Shown here in pieces: positions 34,539 to 43,362 of a DNA stretch of 64,000 nt. Under the pieces are notes generated by a model, which ran no database searches, had not been told where the DNA came from, and saw only the letters and a program-made list of their open reading frames with translations. Each line of letters starts with the position of its first letter. Positions within the stretch are counted from its first letter, which is position 1. Location: positions 1,612,001 through 1,676,000 of the forward strand of contig NZ_CP087724.1 of the NCBI RefSeq assembly GCF_024972755.1, written 5' to 3'. This stretch comes from Halanaeroarchaeum sp. HSR-CO (GTDB lineage Archaea; Halobacteriota; Halobacteria; Halobacteriales; Halobacteriaceae). Both the position numbers and the translations under genes were made by a program.

Positions 34539-35468
34539 ATGTCCACCCTCGATGACCATCCGTTCGCGCTCGCGCTCACGCACGACGTCGATCGGGTCAG
34601 AAAGACCTACCAGGCACTCTACTACGCGATGACGCGTCGCGACCCCGGATCACTCCTGGACCTCCTGCCGGGTCGGAGCCCCTACTGGCAGTTCCAGACG
34701 GTGATGGACATCGAATCCGACCTGGGCGTCCGCTCGGCGTTCTACTTCCTCGACGAGCGATCGTTGTTCGGCGAGCGGCCACCTCGCGAGTGGCTCGATC
34801 CGACATCCTGGCGCCTGTACGCGGGTCGATACGACCTGGCTGAGCGGGAGATCACGGACACTGTCGTCGAACTCGACGAAGGCGGGTGGGAAATCGGCCT
34901 CCACGGGTCCTACGATTCTTACCGAAACCCGGACCAGCTCCGGAGAGAGAAGCGACGACTCGAGCGCATCCTCGGCCACCCCGTCATGGGGGGCCGTCAA
35001 CACTACCTGAACCTGAAGCGGCCCGACACCTGGAAGTACCAGGCGGCCGCGGGGCTCCGCTACGACTCGTCGCTGGGATCGAGTTCCGAGTACGGCTTCG
35101 ATGGGCGATACGAGCCGTTCCGGCCCTTCGACGACGAGTTCGTGGTGTTCCCGTTGACGGTCATGGAGAAGACCCTGCCGGCCGTCGAATCGGATCCGGA
35201 GCGCGCCTGGGCAGTCTGCGAGGATCTCCTCCAGGAGGCACGCGAGAACGCAGCCGTGATGACGGTGCTCTGGCACCCCAGTTACTTCTACGACCGCGAC
35301 CACCCGAACTACGGGACGATCTACCGCAGACTGATCGAACGGGCACTGGAGATGGGTGCCTGGGTCGGCCCACCCGGGGAGATCTACCGATCGCTGGACC
35401 ATCCGACCACCCGCGCGGGCTGGACGGAATCTGAATCACTGATCGACGACGCACGGGGCGGTGTCTGA
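34539..35468 (+). CDS. Polysaccharide deacetylase-like protein (copy 3)
   Basis: The 309-residue protein opens with FALALTHDVDRVRKTYQALY, where HDVD is the metal-binding start of this deacetylase-like family. GGWEIGLHGSYDSYRNPDQL and GGRQHYLNLKRPDTW follow, and a late TVLWHPSYFYDRDHPNYG supplies His residues. These match archaeal members of the CE4-like clan often seen in glycan loci. It overlaps the FemAB-like gene by eight bases, suggesting a functional pair. Confidence 0.8.
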   Translation: MSTLDDHPFALALTHDVDRVRKTYQALYYAMTRRDPGSLLDLLPGRSPYWQFQTVMDIESDLGVRSAFYFLDERSLFGERPPREWLDPTSWRLYAGRYDLAEREITDTVVELDEGGWEIGLHGSYDSYRNPDQLRREKRRLERILGHPVMGGRQHYLNLKRPDTWKYQAAAGLRYDSSLGSSSEYGFDGRYEPFRPFDDEFVVFPLTVMEKTLPAVESDPERAWAVCEDLLQEARENAAVMTVLWHPSYFYDRDHPNYGTIYRRLIERALEMGAWVGPPGEIYRSLDHPTTRAGWTESESLIDDARGGV

Positions 35469-36483
35469 CGTGGATATCGAACGTGTCGATCTCGACGCGT
35501 GGGAACAGGCCCTCCCAGCCGATGGCTTCGAGGTGTTCCACACCCCCGAAGCTCTTCGAGTGCTCGCAGACCACGCGACCGGAGAGCTCCAGTTGTACGT
35601 CGGCTACAAGGGGGATCGACCGGTCGGAATGCTCCCCGTCGTCGTCAGGGAACGCCTGGGGCGGGCCGTCGTCTCGCCACCCCCGGGAATGGGTATCCCG
35701 CGTCTCGGCCCGCTCGTCATGCCCGCGAGCCCGAAACGCCGCAAGCGCGAACGGGTCGCCCGCCGATTCACCGAATCCGTCCTCGATACCCTCGACGCTT
35801 CGGGGTCGGGAACGCTCGTCCGCATCATCTGTCCGGTCAGCTGTACGGACCCCCGCCCGTTTTCCTGGGAGGGGCTATCGGTGGAACCGTCGTTCACCTA
35901 CTCGCTCGATACAGCCGGTAGCGATCCCGACGAACTCCTCGCCTCGTTTAGCAAGAGCCTCCGGCGGGAGATCCGCGACGCCCAGGAACTGGACGTGTCG
36001 GTCTCCGTCGAGGGAATGGAGGCCGCCAGAACCATATTCGAGCGGACCCGCGACCGATACCGGGAACAGGACCGGTCGTACTCGATGGAGTGGCCCTACG
36101 TCCGCGACCTCCTCGGGGAACTGGCCGAGGTCGACCGACGGCGAGTGTACGTCGCTCGCGACGAAGACGGAGAGTTCCTTACAGGGGTGACGGCGCTGTA
36201 CTCCAACGAGGCCGCGTACTACTGGCAGGGCGGGGCCCGAGCGACATACGAGAACGTCAACGTCAACAGCCTCGTCCACTGGACGATATTGACGGATATC
36301 CTCGAGGATCCGCCAATCGAGTCGGTCACCAGATACGACCTGGTCGGCGCGAACACGGAACGGCTCTGCCGCTACAAGAGCAAGTTCGGCGCCGATCTCG
36401 AACCGTACTACGTCGCCGAGACGTCGGGGGCCGGGATGTCGCTGGCCAAACGGGCCTACGGCACGCTCGACTCGATCGTCTAA
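35461..36483 (+). CDS. FemAB/GNAT-like peptidyl or acyl transferase
   Basis: The 340-residue protein has the double-GNAT layout of the FemAB / Acetyltransf_6 group: an N-terminal half beginning with FHTPEALRVLADHATGELQL, then RPVGMLPVVVRERLGRAVVS, and a C-terminal half with SFSKSLRREIRDAQ, EREQDRSYSMEW-like residues, and YYWQGGARATYENVNVNSLV. Bacterial relatives move amino acids from aminoacyl-tRNA to peptidoglycan, or acyl groups to surface polymers. Archaea lack peptidoglycan, so a glycan amine is a possible acceptor. The start is GTG at 35461 inside the previous gene; a GTG at 35470 is an alternative. Confidence 0.78.
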   Translation: MSDVDIERVDLDAWEQALPADGFEVFHTPEALRVLADHATGELQLYVGYKGDRPVGMLPVVVRERLGRAVVSPPPGMGIPRLGPLVMPASPKRRKRERVARRFTESVLDTLDASGSGTLVRIICPVSCTDPRPFSWEGLSVEPSFTYSLDTAGSDPDELLASFSKSLRREIRDAQELDVSVSVEGMEAARTIFERTRDRYREQDRSYSMEWPYVRDLLGELAEVDRRRVYVARDEDGEFLTGVTALYSNEAAYYWQGGARATYENVNVNSLVHWTILTDILEDPPIESVTRYDLVGANTERLCRYKSKFGADLEPYYVAETSGAGMSLAKRAYGTLDSIV

Positions 36484-36545
36484 CGCGAAGGCCGCGTATA
36501 ACAAAGCCCGATTGGGGCACTCTACCGGATAGCGTCCCCATATCC

Positions 36546-37172
36546 ATGGTTTCACAGTCTACTCCGGAGGAGAGTCGTATCGCGGGCGAGATCGGGCACG
36601 CTCGACTCGGTTCGAACGTGACAGTCGAGGCGCGCGCGACGGTCGGCTACGTCCACGACGAGCACGCAGAACCGACCATCGTCGGAGACGGCGCACACAT
36701 CCGCTCGGGCACTATCGTCTACGCCGACGTCGAACTGGGCGCGGACGTCACGACGGGGCATCGCGCACTGGTCCGCGAGGCCACGACTGTCGGCTCCTCG
36801 ACCCTCCTCGGAACCGGATCCGTCCTCGATGGCCGCGTCACCGTGGGGTCGAATGTCAGCATCCAGACGAACGTCTACGTCCCGACCGAGACGGTCATCG
36901 GCGATCGCGTGTTCCTCGGCCCTAGCGCCGTGCTGACGAACGATCCGTACCCACTTCGCCAGGACGTCGACCTGGTCGGTCCGACACTCGAGGACGACGT
37001 GACCGTCGGCGCGAACGCGACCGTCCTGCCTGATCTCACTATCGGTGAGGGGTCGTTCGTCGCGGCAGGCGCCGTCGTCACGGACGACGTCCCACCCGAA
37101 AGTCTCGTGGTGGGTATCCCGGGCGAACATCGACCACTCCCGGACCCCCTCAAGGGAGGGAACCGCTCGTGA
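36546..37172 (+). CDS. Hexapeptide-repeat acetyltransferase (WbpD-like)
   Basis: The 208-residue protein is almost all left-handed beta-helix: repeated I-G-x-x-V hexads (IVGDGAHIRSGTIVYADVEL, GSNVSIQTNVYVPTETVIGD), an Asn-Asp-Pro-Tyr-Pro loop, then ATVLPDLTIGEGSFVAAGAVVTDDVP and a short C-terminal helix. The loop and tail resemble WbpD/WlbB-type N-acetyltransferases that acetylate a UDP-3-amino-sugar. I chose the ATG at 36546 over the long upstream frame, which is a shadow of the FemAB gene. It overlaps the aminotransferase gene (GTGA), the enzyme that would make its substrate. Confidence 0.9.
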   Translation: MVSQSTPEESRIAGEIGHARLGSNVTVEARATVGYVHDEHAEPTIVGDGAHIRSGTIVYADVELGADVTTGHRALVREATTVGSSTLLGTGSVLDGRVTVGSNVSIQTNVYVPTETVIGDRVFLGPSAVLTNDPYPLRQDVDLVGPTLEDDVTVGANATVLPDLTIGEGSFVAAGAVVTDDVPPESLVVGIPGEHRPLPDPLKGGNRS

Positions 37173-38257
37173 TCCCCATCGCTGCACCGACCTTCGGCCC
37201 GACCGAGCGCGAGGCCGTTGCCGAAGTCCTGAAAGACGGGACGGTGGCCGATGGACCGGTCGTCCGTGAGTTCGAAGCGGAGTTCGCGTCGTACTGCGGC
37301 GTCGAATACGGGGCCGGAATGGCCAACGGCACGCTCGCGCTCCACGCCGCGCTGGAGGCACTCGACATCGGTGCCGGCGACACCGTCGTCACCACGCCCT
37401 TCTCGTTCGTCGCGAGTGCGAACGCCATCAGGCTGGCCGGGGCGACCCCCGCGTTCGCCGACATCGACCCCGAGACGTTCGCGCTCGACCCACACGCGAC
37501 CGAACGGCGAGTCCGCGAGACGGACGCCGACGCCATCCTCGCAGTCCACCTCTACGGCCTCCCCGCTGATATGGCGGCCCTCGGAGACATCGCCGAGGAC
37601 GCCGGTATCCCGCTCGTCGAGGACGCTGCCCAGGCACACGGGGCCCAGTACGGTGGCGACCCCGTCGGCTCGTTCGGCGACGCGGCCGCCTTCTCGTTCT
37701 ACCCGACCAAGAACATGACCACTGGCGAGGGTGGGATGGTCGTCACCGACCGGGAGGACGTGGCCCGACGGGCCGCAAGTTTCGCGAATCACGGTCGGAC
37801 CCAGGATGGCACCTACGCGCACGAACGACTGGGCACCAACTACCGGATGACCAGTCTCGCAGCGGCTATCGGTCGCGTCCAGCTGGACAAGTTGGCCGGC
37901 TGGGTCCGGACGCGCCGGTCGAATGCCGCCCGGCTGACCGAGACGATAGAACCGGTTCCGGGGGTCGAAGCACCCGTCGAGCCCGACGGGCGGACGCACG
38001 CGTACCACCAGTACACCATCCGTACGGAACATCGTGAGCGCTTCCGGGACGAACTTGCGGGTGCGGGGGTGGACACGGCCATCTACTATCCGACGCCGAT
38101 ACACCAGCTGGGGGCCTACGACGACTTCGACGTCGACGCCCCCGTCGCCGAGCGAGCGGCCTCAGAGGTCGTCTCCCTCCCGGTCCATCCGGAGCTATCG
38201 GCGGACGACGTCGAGACCATCACCGCTGCCCTCCAGCAGACCACGATCGAAGCCTGA
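37169..38257 (+). CDS. DegT/DnrJ/EryC1 sugar aminotransferase (WbpE-like)
   Basis: The 362-residue PLP enzyme begins with IPIAAPTFGPTEREAVAEVL, has ALEDIG-type cofactor strands, VEDAAQAHGAQYGG, then the Schiff-base Lys in SFYPTKNMTTGEGGMVVT, and NYRMTSLAAAIGRVQL. The family adds an amino group to a keto-sugar nucleotide. The GTG start at 37169 overlaps the acetyltransferase stop. Together with the Gfo/Idh/MocA enzyme at 24612 it fits the 3-amino step of UDP-GlcNAc(3NAc)A synthesis. Confidence 0.92.
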   Translation: MIPIAAPTFGPTEREAVAEVLKDGTVADGPVVREFEAEFASYCGVEYGAGMANGTLALHAALEALDIGAGDTVVTTPFSFVASANAIRLAGATPAFADIDPETFALDPHATERRVRETDADAILAVHLYGLPADMAALGDIAEDAGIPLVEDAAQAHGAQYGGDPVGSFGDAAAFSFYPTKNMTTGEGGMVVTDREDVARRAASFANHGRTQDGTYAHERLGTNYRMTSLAAAIGRVQLDKLAGWVRTRRSNAARLTETIEPVPGVEAPVEPDGRTHAYHQYTIRTEHRERFRDELAGAGVDTAIYYPTPIHQLGAYDDFDVDAPVAERAASEVVSLPVHPELSADDVETITAALQQTTIEA

Positions 38258-38271
38258 CGATGGTGGCATAG

Positions 38272-38850
38272 ATGTGGCCGTGGGAACACGTCGCCGTCGC
38301 CTATCTCGCGTACTCCCTCGCCATCCGGGCCGTGGCCGGAACCCCGCCCGGTGGCCGTGACACCGTCGCCCTCGTCATCGCCTCACAGGGCCCCGATCTG
38401 ATCGACAAGCCACTCTCGTGGGGACTCGGCGTCTTCCCGACCGGGTACGCGGTCGGCCACTCCGTGCTGGTCGCCGGACCGATCGGTGCCGGGGTCCTCG
38501 CACTCGGCTACTGGAAGGGACGCCTTCGGGTGGCGAGTGCAGTCGTCCTCGGTTACTGGTCGCACCTCGCCGCCGACGTACTGAGTCCGCTCCGTAACGG
38601 CGACGCCCTCGGATTCTCCCGTGTCCTCTGGCCGCTGGTGACCTTCGAGGGATACGGCACCGATCTGGGACTCAGTCGTGGCCTCACCTACTTTCTCGAC
38701 CTGGTGGCGTCCTTCGGGTCGATGGACGCGACCACCATCGTCGTTCGGTACCTCGCGTTACCCAGCGCAGTGCTCGTGCTCTGGATCGTGGACGGTACAC
38801 CGGGCATCCGCCGCCTCAAACGATCTAGCCTCGCCGTCTTGCGACGGTAA
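38272..38850 (+). CDS. YdjM-like membrane metal-dependent hydrolase
   Basis: The 192-residue membrane protein begins MWPWEHVAVAYLAYSLAIRA and has conserved polar residues in its helices: QGPDLIDKPLSW, GYAVGHSVLV and GYWSHLAADVLSP. These match the His/Asp pattern of the YdjM/LexA-regulated membrane hydrolase family. Four or five membrane helices are likely. It starts 14 bases after the aminotransferase and may be co-transcribed. The substrate is unknown; a lipid-linked glycan or phospholipid is possible. Confidence 0.82.
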   Translation: MWPWEHVAVAYLAYSLAIRAVAGTPPGGRDTVALVIASQGPDLIDKPLSWGLGVFPTGYAVGHSVLVAGPIGAGVLALGYWKGRLRVASAVVLGYWSHLAADVLSPLRNGDALGFSRVLWPLVTFEGYGTDLGLSRGLTYFLDLVASFGSMDATTIVVRYLALPSAVLVLWIVDGTPGIRRLKRSSLAVLRR

Positions 38851-38979
38851 GCCGACCATTACTAATCCGCTCAGACACCCCTCACAGAGCATGTGCGAGG
38901 AATCAACTGCCCGCCGCATCGACCAGGACGTGGCGCGGGGCCCACCAGTTGCTGGCGTCGAACCGACTGCGGAGGACCG

Positions 38980-40080
38980 ATGTACCGAGGACTGACCGTC
39001 GGCATCGTCGTCCCGGCGTACAACGAAGCGGGATACGTCGGCGAGGTCGTCGAGAAGATCCCGTCCATCGTGGACCGAGCCTACGTGATCGACGACGGTT
39101 CGACCGACGAAACCTGGGACGAGATCGAACGCTCGGCCACACGTCGGAATAGCGAGCACGACGGCGTCTTCGACTCACTGGTGGTCCCGATACGTCACGA
39201 CGAGAACCGGGGCGTCGGTGCCGCGATCAAGACTGGTTATCTTCGCGCGCGCGAAGAATCGATCGACGTCACCGCCGTCTTCGGCGGCGACGATCAGATG
39301 GACCCCGAACGACTCCCGACCTTCATCGACCCCATCGCCGACGGTGTGGCCGAATACACGAAGGGGAATCGATTCTCTCGGTCCGAGGACTGGAGCAGGA
39401 TGCCGACCTTCCGGCTCGTCGGAAACGTGACGCTCTCGTATCTCACCAAGATCGCGAGTGGGTACTGGGAGTCGATGGACTCCCAGAACGGGTACACCGC
39501 CATCTCGCTGTCGGCGCTCGAGGACACCGACGTCGAGGCGATGTACGAGTACTACGGCTACTGCAACGACTTGCTCATCCGCCTCAACGAAGGGGACGTC
39601 ACCATCGCTGACGTCCCACAGTCGGCCGAATACGTCTACGCGGACGACTGGAAGAGCCACATCGACTACACCGAATATATCCCTCGCGTCTCCATCATGC
39701 TCCTCTCAGGATTCCTCCGTCGACTCCGGCGGAAGTACCTGCTGCAGAGCTACGAACCCATCGCGCCACTGTACCTACTCGGTGGGGCGACCACGACCGG
39801 CGGGCTCCTGGGATTCATGCGATCGCTGGTCGACCGCTCGCGAGAGGACACGGGCTCGTGGTTCCTCGGGACGGTCGTCGGAGCGATCGTGTTCCTGTGG
39901 GCGACCGTGCAGGACCGAGAAAAGAACCGTGAACTGCAGGTCGAAGTCGATCCAGAATCGGACGACTCCCCAGAAGAGAATGCGGACGGAGCCGCTGCTT
40001 CGAGGAGTGAAGCCGTCGACGAGGTCGACGATCGAACGGGCAACGGTAGCCAGCTGAAGAATACGAATCGGGCGTCCTGA
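38980..40080 (+). CDS. Family 2 glycosyltransferase (dolichyl-phosphate sugar synthase-like)
   Basis: The 366-residue protein starts LTVGIVVPAYNEAGYVGEVV, then VIDDGSTDETWDEI, AVFGGDDQMDPERL (metal-binding DDQMD), and WESMDSQNGYTAIS, all typical of GT2 enzymes that make polyprenyl-phosphate sugars. Two C-terminal membrane helices (about 265-285 and 295-315) and an acidic tail follow. The ATG at 38980 is preceded by GGAGG at 38971-38975, which fixes the start. It closes the glycan locus on this strand; a T-tract follows. Confidence 0.9.
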   Translation: MYRGLTVGIVVPAYNEAGYVGEVVEKIPSIVDRAYVIDDGSTDETWDEIERSATRRNSEHDGVFDSLVVPIRHDENRGVGAAIKTGYLRAREESIDVTAVFGGDDQMDPERLPTFIDPIADGVAEYTKGNRFSRSEDWSRMPTFRLVGNVTLSYLTKIASGYWESMDSQNGYTAISLSALEDTDVEAMYEYYGYCNDLLIRLNEGDVTIADVPQSAEYVYADDWKSHIDYTEYIPRVSIMLLSGFLRRLRRKYLLQSYEPIAPLYLLGGATTTGGLLGFMRSLVDRSREDTGSWFLGTVVGAIVFLWATVQDREKNRELQVEVDPESDDSPEENADGAAASRSEAVDEVDDRTGNGSQLKNTNRAS

Positions 40081-40082
40081 AC

Positions 40083-40089
40083 TTTTTTT
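40083..40089 (+). terminator. T-tract terminator at the end of the glycan locus
   Basis: A run of seven T begins three bases after the stop of the GT2 gene, between convergent genes. Such T-tracts end transcription in archaea without needing a hairpin. Confidence 0.6.
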
Positions 40090-40139
40090 CCGAACCGGTC
40101 AGTCGTCCGGGAAATGACGTGAAAACGGGCCGGTGCCGA

Positions 40140-42431
40140 TCACCGGGTACGCGTCTTCACGAAGAGCGAGACCAGCAGAGCAGCGACCAAGACACCGATC
40201 GCGGTGAATCCGGGTGAAGCGGTCTCGGTCTCGGGGTTCTCGGTCGTGGTCGTCTCGTTGGGCGATTCAGTTACCGCCTCGACGAGGAGTGTCGTCTCTC
40301 CAGATCCACCGACGTCGAGCGTGTACTCACCTGGTGTGTCGGGACTGAACGACAGAGAGACCTCACGGGAGTCGTTCGCCGGGACGTAGACGGTCGTGTC
40401 TGCGACGGGGTCACCGTTCGCCTGGAGGATCGTCTCGTAGGAACCCGGGACGAGTCCGTCGTTATCGACGGTGACGGTGGCGACGACCTGCTCACCCTCC
40501 TCGACGGTGTCGCGATCGAGCGTGAGCGACTCGACGACGAAGCCCGGTTGCTGCACCCCGAAGGCGACTGTCGTGTTCGCCGGCACCGTTGCGACGTAGC
40601 GCTCCACCGTCTGGTCCCAGGCGAGGGTCACGCCGGTCGCACTCTCGTTCGACGCGACCTCGATCGAGTCGGACACCGTCGTGGTCTGGACGGTTGTCGT
40701 CTCGTTCACTGTCCCGTTGGCCGTGGACGTCTCGTTCACTGTCCCGTTGGCCGTCGACGTCTCGTTCACCGTCCCGTTGGCCGTCACCGATTCGTTCTCC
40801 GCTGACGACTCCACCCCTTCGGTCGTTATCGTGAGGACGTCGTACTGGACCCCGGTGCCCGACTCGTTGCCGGTTTCCGCGAAGGTCCCGTTCGTCGTGG
40901 TCGCACCGGCCGCTTCGGGATCGATGGCGATCCCCTCGGATTCGGTCCAGGACGAGTTGTTCACCTGTGCGTAGAACTCGATCCGATCATCGCCGTCAGC
41001 GTATTCGATGCCAAAGGACTCGATCTGGCTCTCCTCGAGTGTCGTATTCACTGACGGATAGGCGAGGGGGCGAACGTGGTCGGTGAATGGGGCTGTCTCG
41101 GTCGCCGTCTTCGAATCGGCATCGACCGTGACCGAGAAGTCGGCATCCTGTGTCGTCGTCACCCAGATAGCGGTTATCGGTCCGAAAGCGCTATCGGAGA
41201 CTGCCGGATGGGTGACGGGAATTCGAACCGTCTCGTTCGTCCGTGCATCGGTCACGGTCGCCTCCAGGCGGGTCTCGCTGGGAGCGGCCAGTGAGACACC
41301 GGTATCCCGTAGCGGCGTCACCTCGACGGTCGCGACGTGCATGTGGTCGTAGAACAGTTCGTAGGTCCCTGGCGTGTCAAAGGAGTGGTTGACGGTCGCC
41401 GTCACCGTCTCGTCTTCGGGGACGTCGACGTCGAGGGACGCGATGGACGCGTCTTCGGTCATCAGGTCCTCATCGGCCGTCCCGTCGGCCGAACCATCGT
41501 TCTCCAGCGTGATCGAAAACTGGACTTTCTCGCCGATCTCGACCGTCGATGTGTTCACTGAGCCGTTGACGGGGTCGACGTCGGGCGAACTCGTGCTGTA
41601 CGACGACGACCCGGAGGTGCCTGACGAATCGCCACCGGTCGAGGTTTCACTCTCGTCGATACCGACGGTCGTCGCCATCTTCGTGACGATGGTCGAACTG
41701 TCGGAATCGACGTCGATCCAGTCGCCACCAGCATCGGCGGCCATCGTCCGGAGCTCGTTGTCGGTATCGGTGTCACAGGGAGGCGAGTGCAACTCACAGG
41801 AGCTATCGATCGGGTCGTCCGGAGAGACTGCCAGGAAGTCGACCGAAGACATCGCATCCGTCGCTGCCTGTCGCTGAGCGGCCGAACTGTCGTCGTCCTC
41901 GTTCGTCACGATGATGACGATCCGTTCGGAGTCGTCTCTGAACTCGTCGGTCGCCGCCAGGAGGGCGTCAGAAGCGTTCTCACGCGAATCGGCGGTGCCG
42001 AAATTGAGTGCCGTCTGGAAGTCCTCGTAGTCGTCGGTCAACGACTGGCGAACGTCGGACTCCGGTCCGTAGGTGAGCAGGGCATACTGGATGTCTTTCC
42101 CGTCGGTGTCCAGGCGTTGGTCGAAGCCCTCCATCTCCTTGGCTATCTCGTGTCGATTCGCGTCCATACTCTCGGACCGGTCGAAGACCAGGACCACGTC
42201 GACTGCCTGCGTTTCGTTCTCGACCGTCTCGTTCTCGGCAGCGACGATGCCATCCGTCTCGGCGTACGACACGTCTGTCGACGATCCCAGGGGAGCCACT
42301 CCGCCGATGGCGGCCGATACCGACCCTGCAACGACCGCGAGGGAGACGATGACGACGAAGAGACCGACCAGGACGGACCTCGTCGTCTCGTGGTCCAGCG
42401 AGCGTTTCGAACGCGTACTTGGTGTACCCAT
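40140..42431 (-). CDS. von Willebrand A domain surface protein with PGF-CTERM anchor
   Basis: The 763-residue protein has a signal helix (SVLVGLFVVIVSLAVVAGSVSA), then a vWA domain (about residues 60-250) with the MIDAS motif VDVVLVFDRSESMDAN. Ig-like or CARDB-like domains follow, with a Thr/Asn-rich linker made of NGTVNETSTA units. The end is PGF followed by a membrane helix and basic tail (SPGFTAIGVLVAALLVSLFV then KTRTR), the PGF-CTERM signal processed by archaeosortase A to give a lipid anchor. The vWA domain usually binds proteins in a metal-dependent way. I chose the ATG at 42431; the ORF to 42503 has no signal role. The partner is unknown. Confidence 0.88.
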   Translation of the reverse strand: MGTPSTRSKRSLDHETTRSVLVGLFVVIVSLAVVAGSVSAAIGGVAPLGSSTDVSYAETDGIVAAENETVENETQAVDVVLVFDRSESMDANRHEIAKEMEGFDQRLDTDGKDIQYALLTYGPESDVRQSLTDDYEDFQTALNFGTADSRENASDALLAATDEFRDDSERIVIIVTNEDDDSSAAQRQAATDAMSSVDFLAVSPDDPIDSSCELHSPPCDTDTDNELRTMAADAGGDWIDVDSDSSTIVTKMATTVGIDESETSTGGDSSGTSGSSSYSTSSPDVDPVNGSVNTSTVEIGEKVQFSITLENDGSADGTADEDLMTEDASIASLDVDVPEDETVTATVNHSFDTPGTYELFYDHMHVATVEVTPLRDTGVSLAAPSETRLEATVTDARTNETVRIPVTHPAVSDSAFGPITAIWVTTTQDADFSVTVDADSKTATETAPFTDHVRPLAYPSVNTTLEESQIESFGIEYADGDDRIEFYAQVNNSSWTESEGIAIDPEAAGATTTNGTFAETGNESGTGVQYDVLTITTEGVESSAENESVTANGTVNETSTANGTVNETSTANGTVNETTTVQTTTVSDSIEVASNESATGVTLAWDQTVERYVATVPANTTVAFGVQQPGFVVESLTLDRDTVEEGEQVVATVTVDNDGLVPGSYETILQANGDPVADTTVYVPANDSREVSLSFSPDTPGEYTLDVGGSGETTLLVEAVTESPNETTTTENPETETASPGFTAIGVLVAALLVSLFVKTRTR
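40701..40790. repeat. 30-base repeat in the vWA protein linker
   Basis: Three 30-base units, two nearly identical and one with some changes, encode NGTVNETSTA-type sequence rich in Asn-x-Thr sequons. Confidence 0.7.
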
Positions 42432-42657
42432 GGCCCGTCCGAGGGGCCACGAGGTCGTTGTAAAGTGTATCTTATCCGGGACGTAACGAACCCATATTGG
42501 CACCTCGTTGGCTACAACAGTCGGCAGGAGTCAGTCGGCCAGCAGGGTTCGAGACCAACGCATCAGTGACCGACGGATCGAACGAGGAGAGCGCTCGCCA
42601 CCGCATCCACCGCAAACCAGCGCGAGTGGCAGTTACCAGGAAAGGTCCCGGACTCGG

Positions 42658-42846
42658 TCACGCCTTGCGGGCCAGGCCGTTACGGAGTTCACGCATCGTG
42701 GCGCAGTCCGGACAGGCGTACACCTCGTCGTGATTGTTTCCGAACACGCGCGCGAACGCGATGGAGACGTGTGAGCCGCAGTGTCCGCAGTATCGCTTCC
42801 CCGAGTCCGTACCGAGTCGAGTCGTGGTCTGCTGACCGTGGGACAT
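42658..42846 (-). CDS. Small zinc-ribbon protein (DUF7563-like)
   Basis: The 62-residue protein has two C-x2-C knuckles (CGHC and CPDC) about 26 residues apart and the signature GSHVSIAFARVFGNNHDEVY between them, matching haloarchaeal DUF7563. It probably binds one zinc. The role is unknown; small proteins of this kind may act in regulation or as protein partners. It is divergent from the winged-helix gene at 43077. Confidence 0.85.
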   Translation of the reverse strand: MSHGQQTTTRLGTDSGKRYCGHCGSHVSIAFARVFGNNHDEVYACPDCATMRELRNGLARKA

Positions 42847-43040
42847 GATACAGGGTGTACCGCGCAGGCACCCACGTTTGTTATGCGGTTGCTATCGGGG
42901 AGAAAGCCCGGCTATCGACCGGGCACAGGAAACGCCGGCCGTCGCTACGTCTCGGTAACGGGAATAAAATCGAACGTACGAGACGAGTAATCGGACGTTA
43001 CCGGCGGGGCGTTTCGAACGGGGGTCGAAACAATATACAC

Positions 43041-43048
43041 GTATTATG
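43041..43048 (+). promoter_or_regulatory. TATA-like box for the winged-helix gene
   Basis: GTATTATG lies 29-36 bases before the ATG at 43077, within an AT-rich stretch (CAATATACACGTATTATG). GAGGT at 43066-43070 could be the ribosome binding site. Confidence 0.45.
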
Positions 43049-43076
43049 CCCCATCGGACCCGATAGAGGTACAACG

Positions 43077-43355
43077 ATGAACGATGACTGGGAGGAAATA
43101 GGGTTCGTGATCAGCTCCGGATACCGTATCGCAGTCATGCGACGGCTCTCGGCGGGGCCCGCGACGCCGTCGCAGATCGCGGAGGACTCCGACAGGTCGA
43201 TATCACACATCTCCAGGGCACTGCATAGCTTGCGAGATCGGTCCCTCGTGGACCTGCTCGTCCCCGAAGAACGGAAGAAAGGACGCATCTACGATCTGAC
43301 CGACCGCGGCCGAACCGTGTGGACCCGTATCGAGTCGGAGAAATTGGTCGAATGA
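43077..43355 (+). CDS. Winged-helix transcription regulator (MarR/ArsR-like)
   Basis: This 92-residue protein is a single winged helix: VISSGYRIAVMRRLSAGPAT, SQIAEDSDRSISHISRALHS with the recognition helix, and RKKGRIYDLTDRGRTVW as the wing. There is no ligand domain. The start is the ATG at 43077, preceded by GAGGT; a long upstream frame to 42855 is non-coding. It faces a 50-residue ORF on the other strand, seven bases beyond its stop. Confidence 0.85.
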   Translation: MNDDWEEIGFVISSGYRIAVMRRLSAGPATPSQIAEDSDRSISHISRALHSLRDRSLVDLLVPEERKKGRIYDLTDRGRTVWTRIESEKLVE

Positions 43356-43362
43356 GTGGTCG

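Noticed and set aside
42506-42561. tRNA-like stretch with GTTGG, GGTTCGAGACC and CCAAC
   Set aside because: It is only about 55 bases, has five matching end pairs, and no anticodon arm can be drawn.
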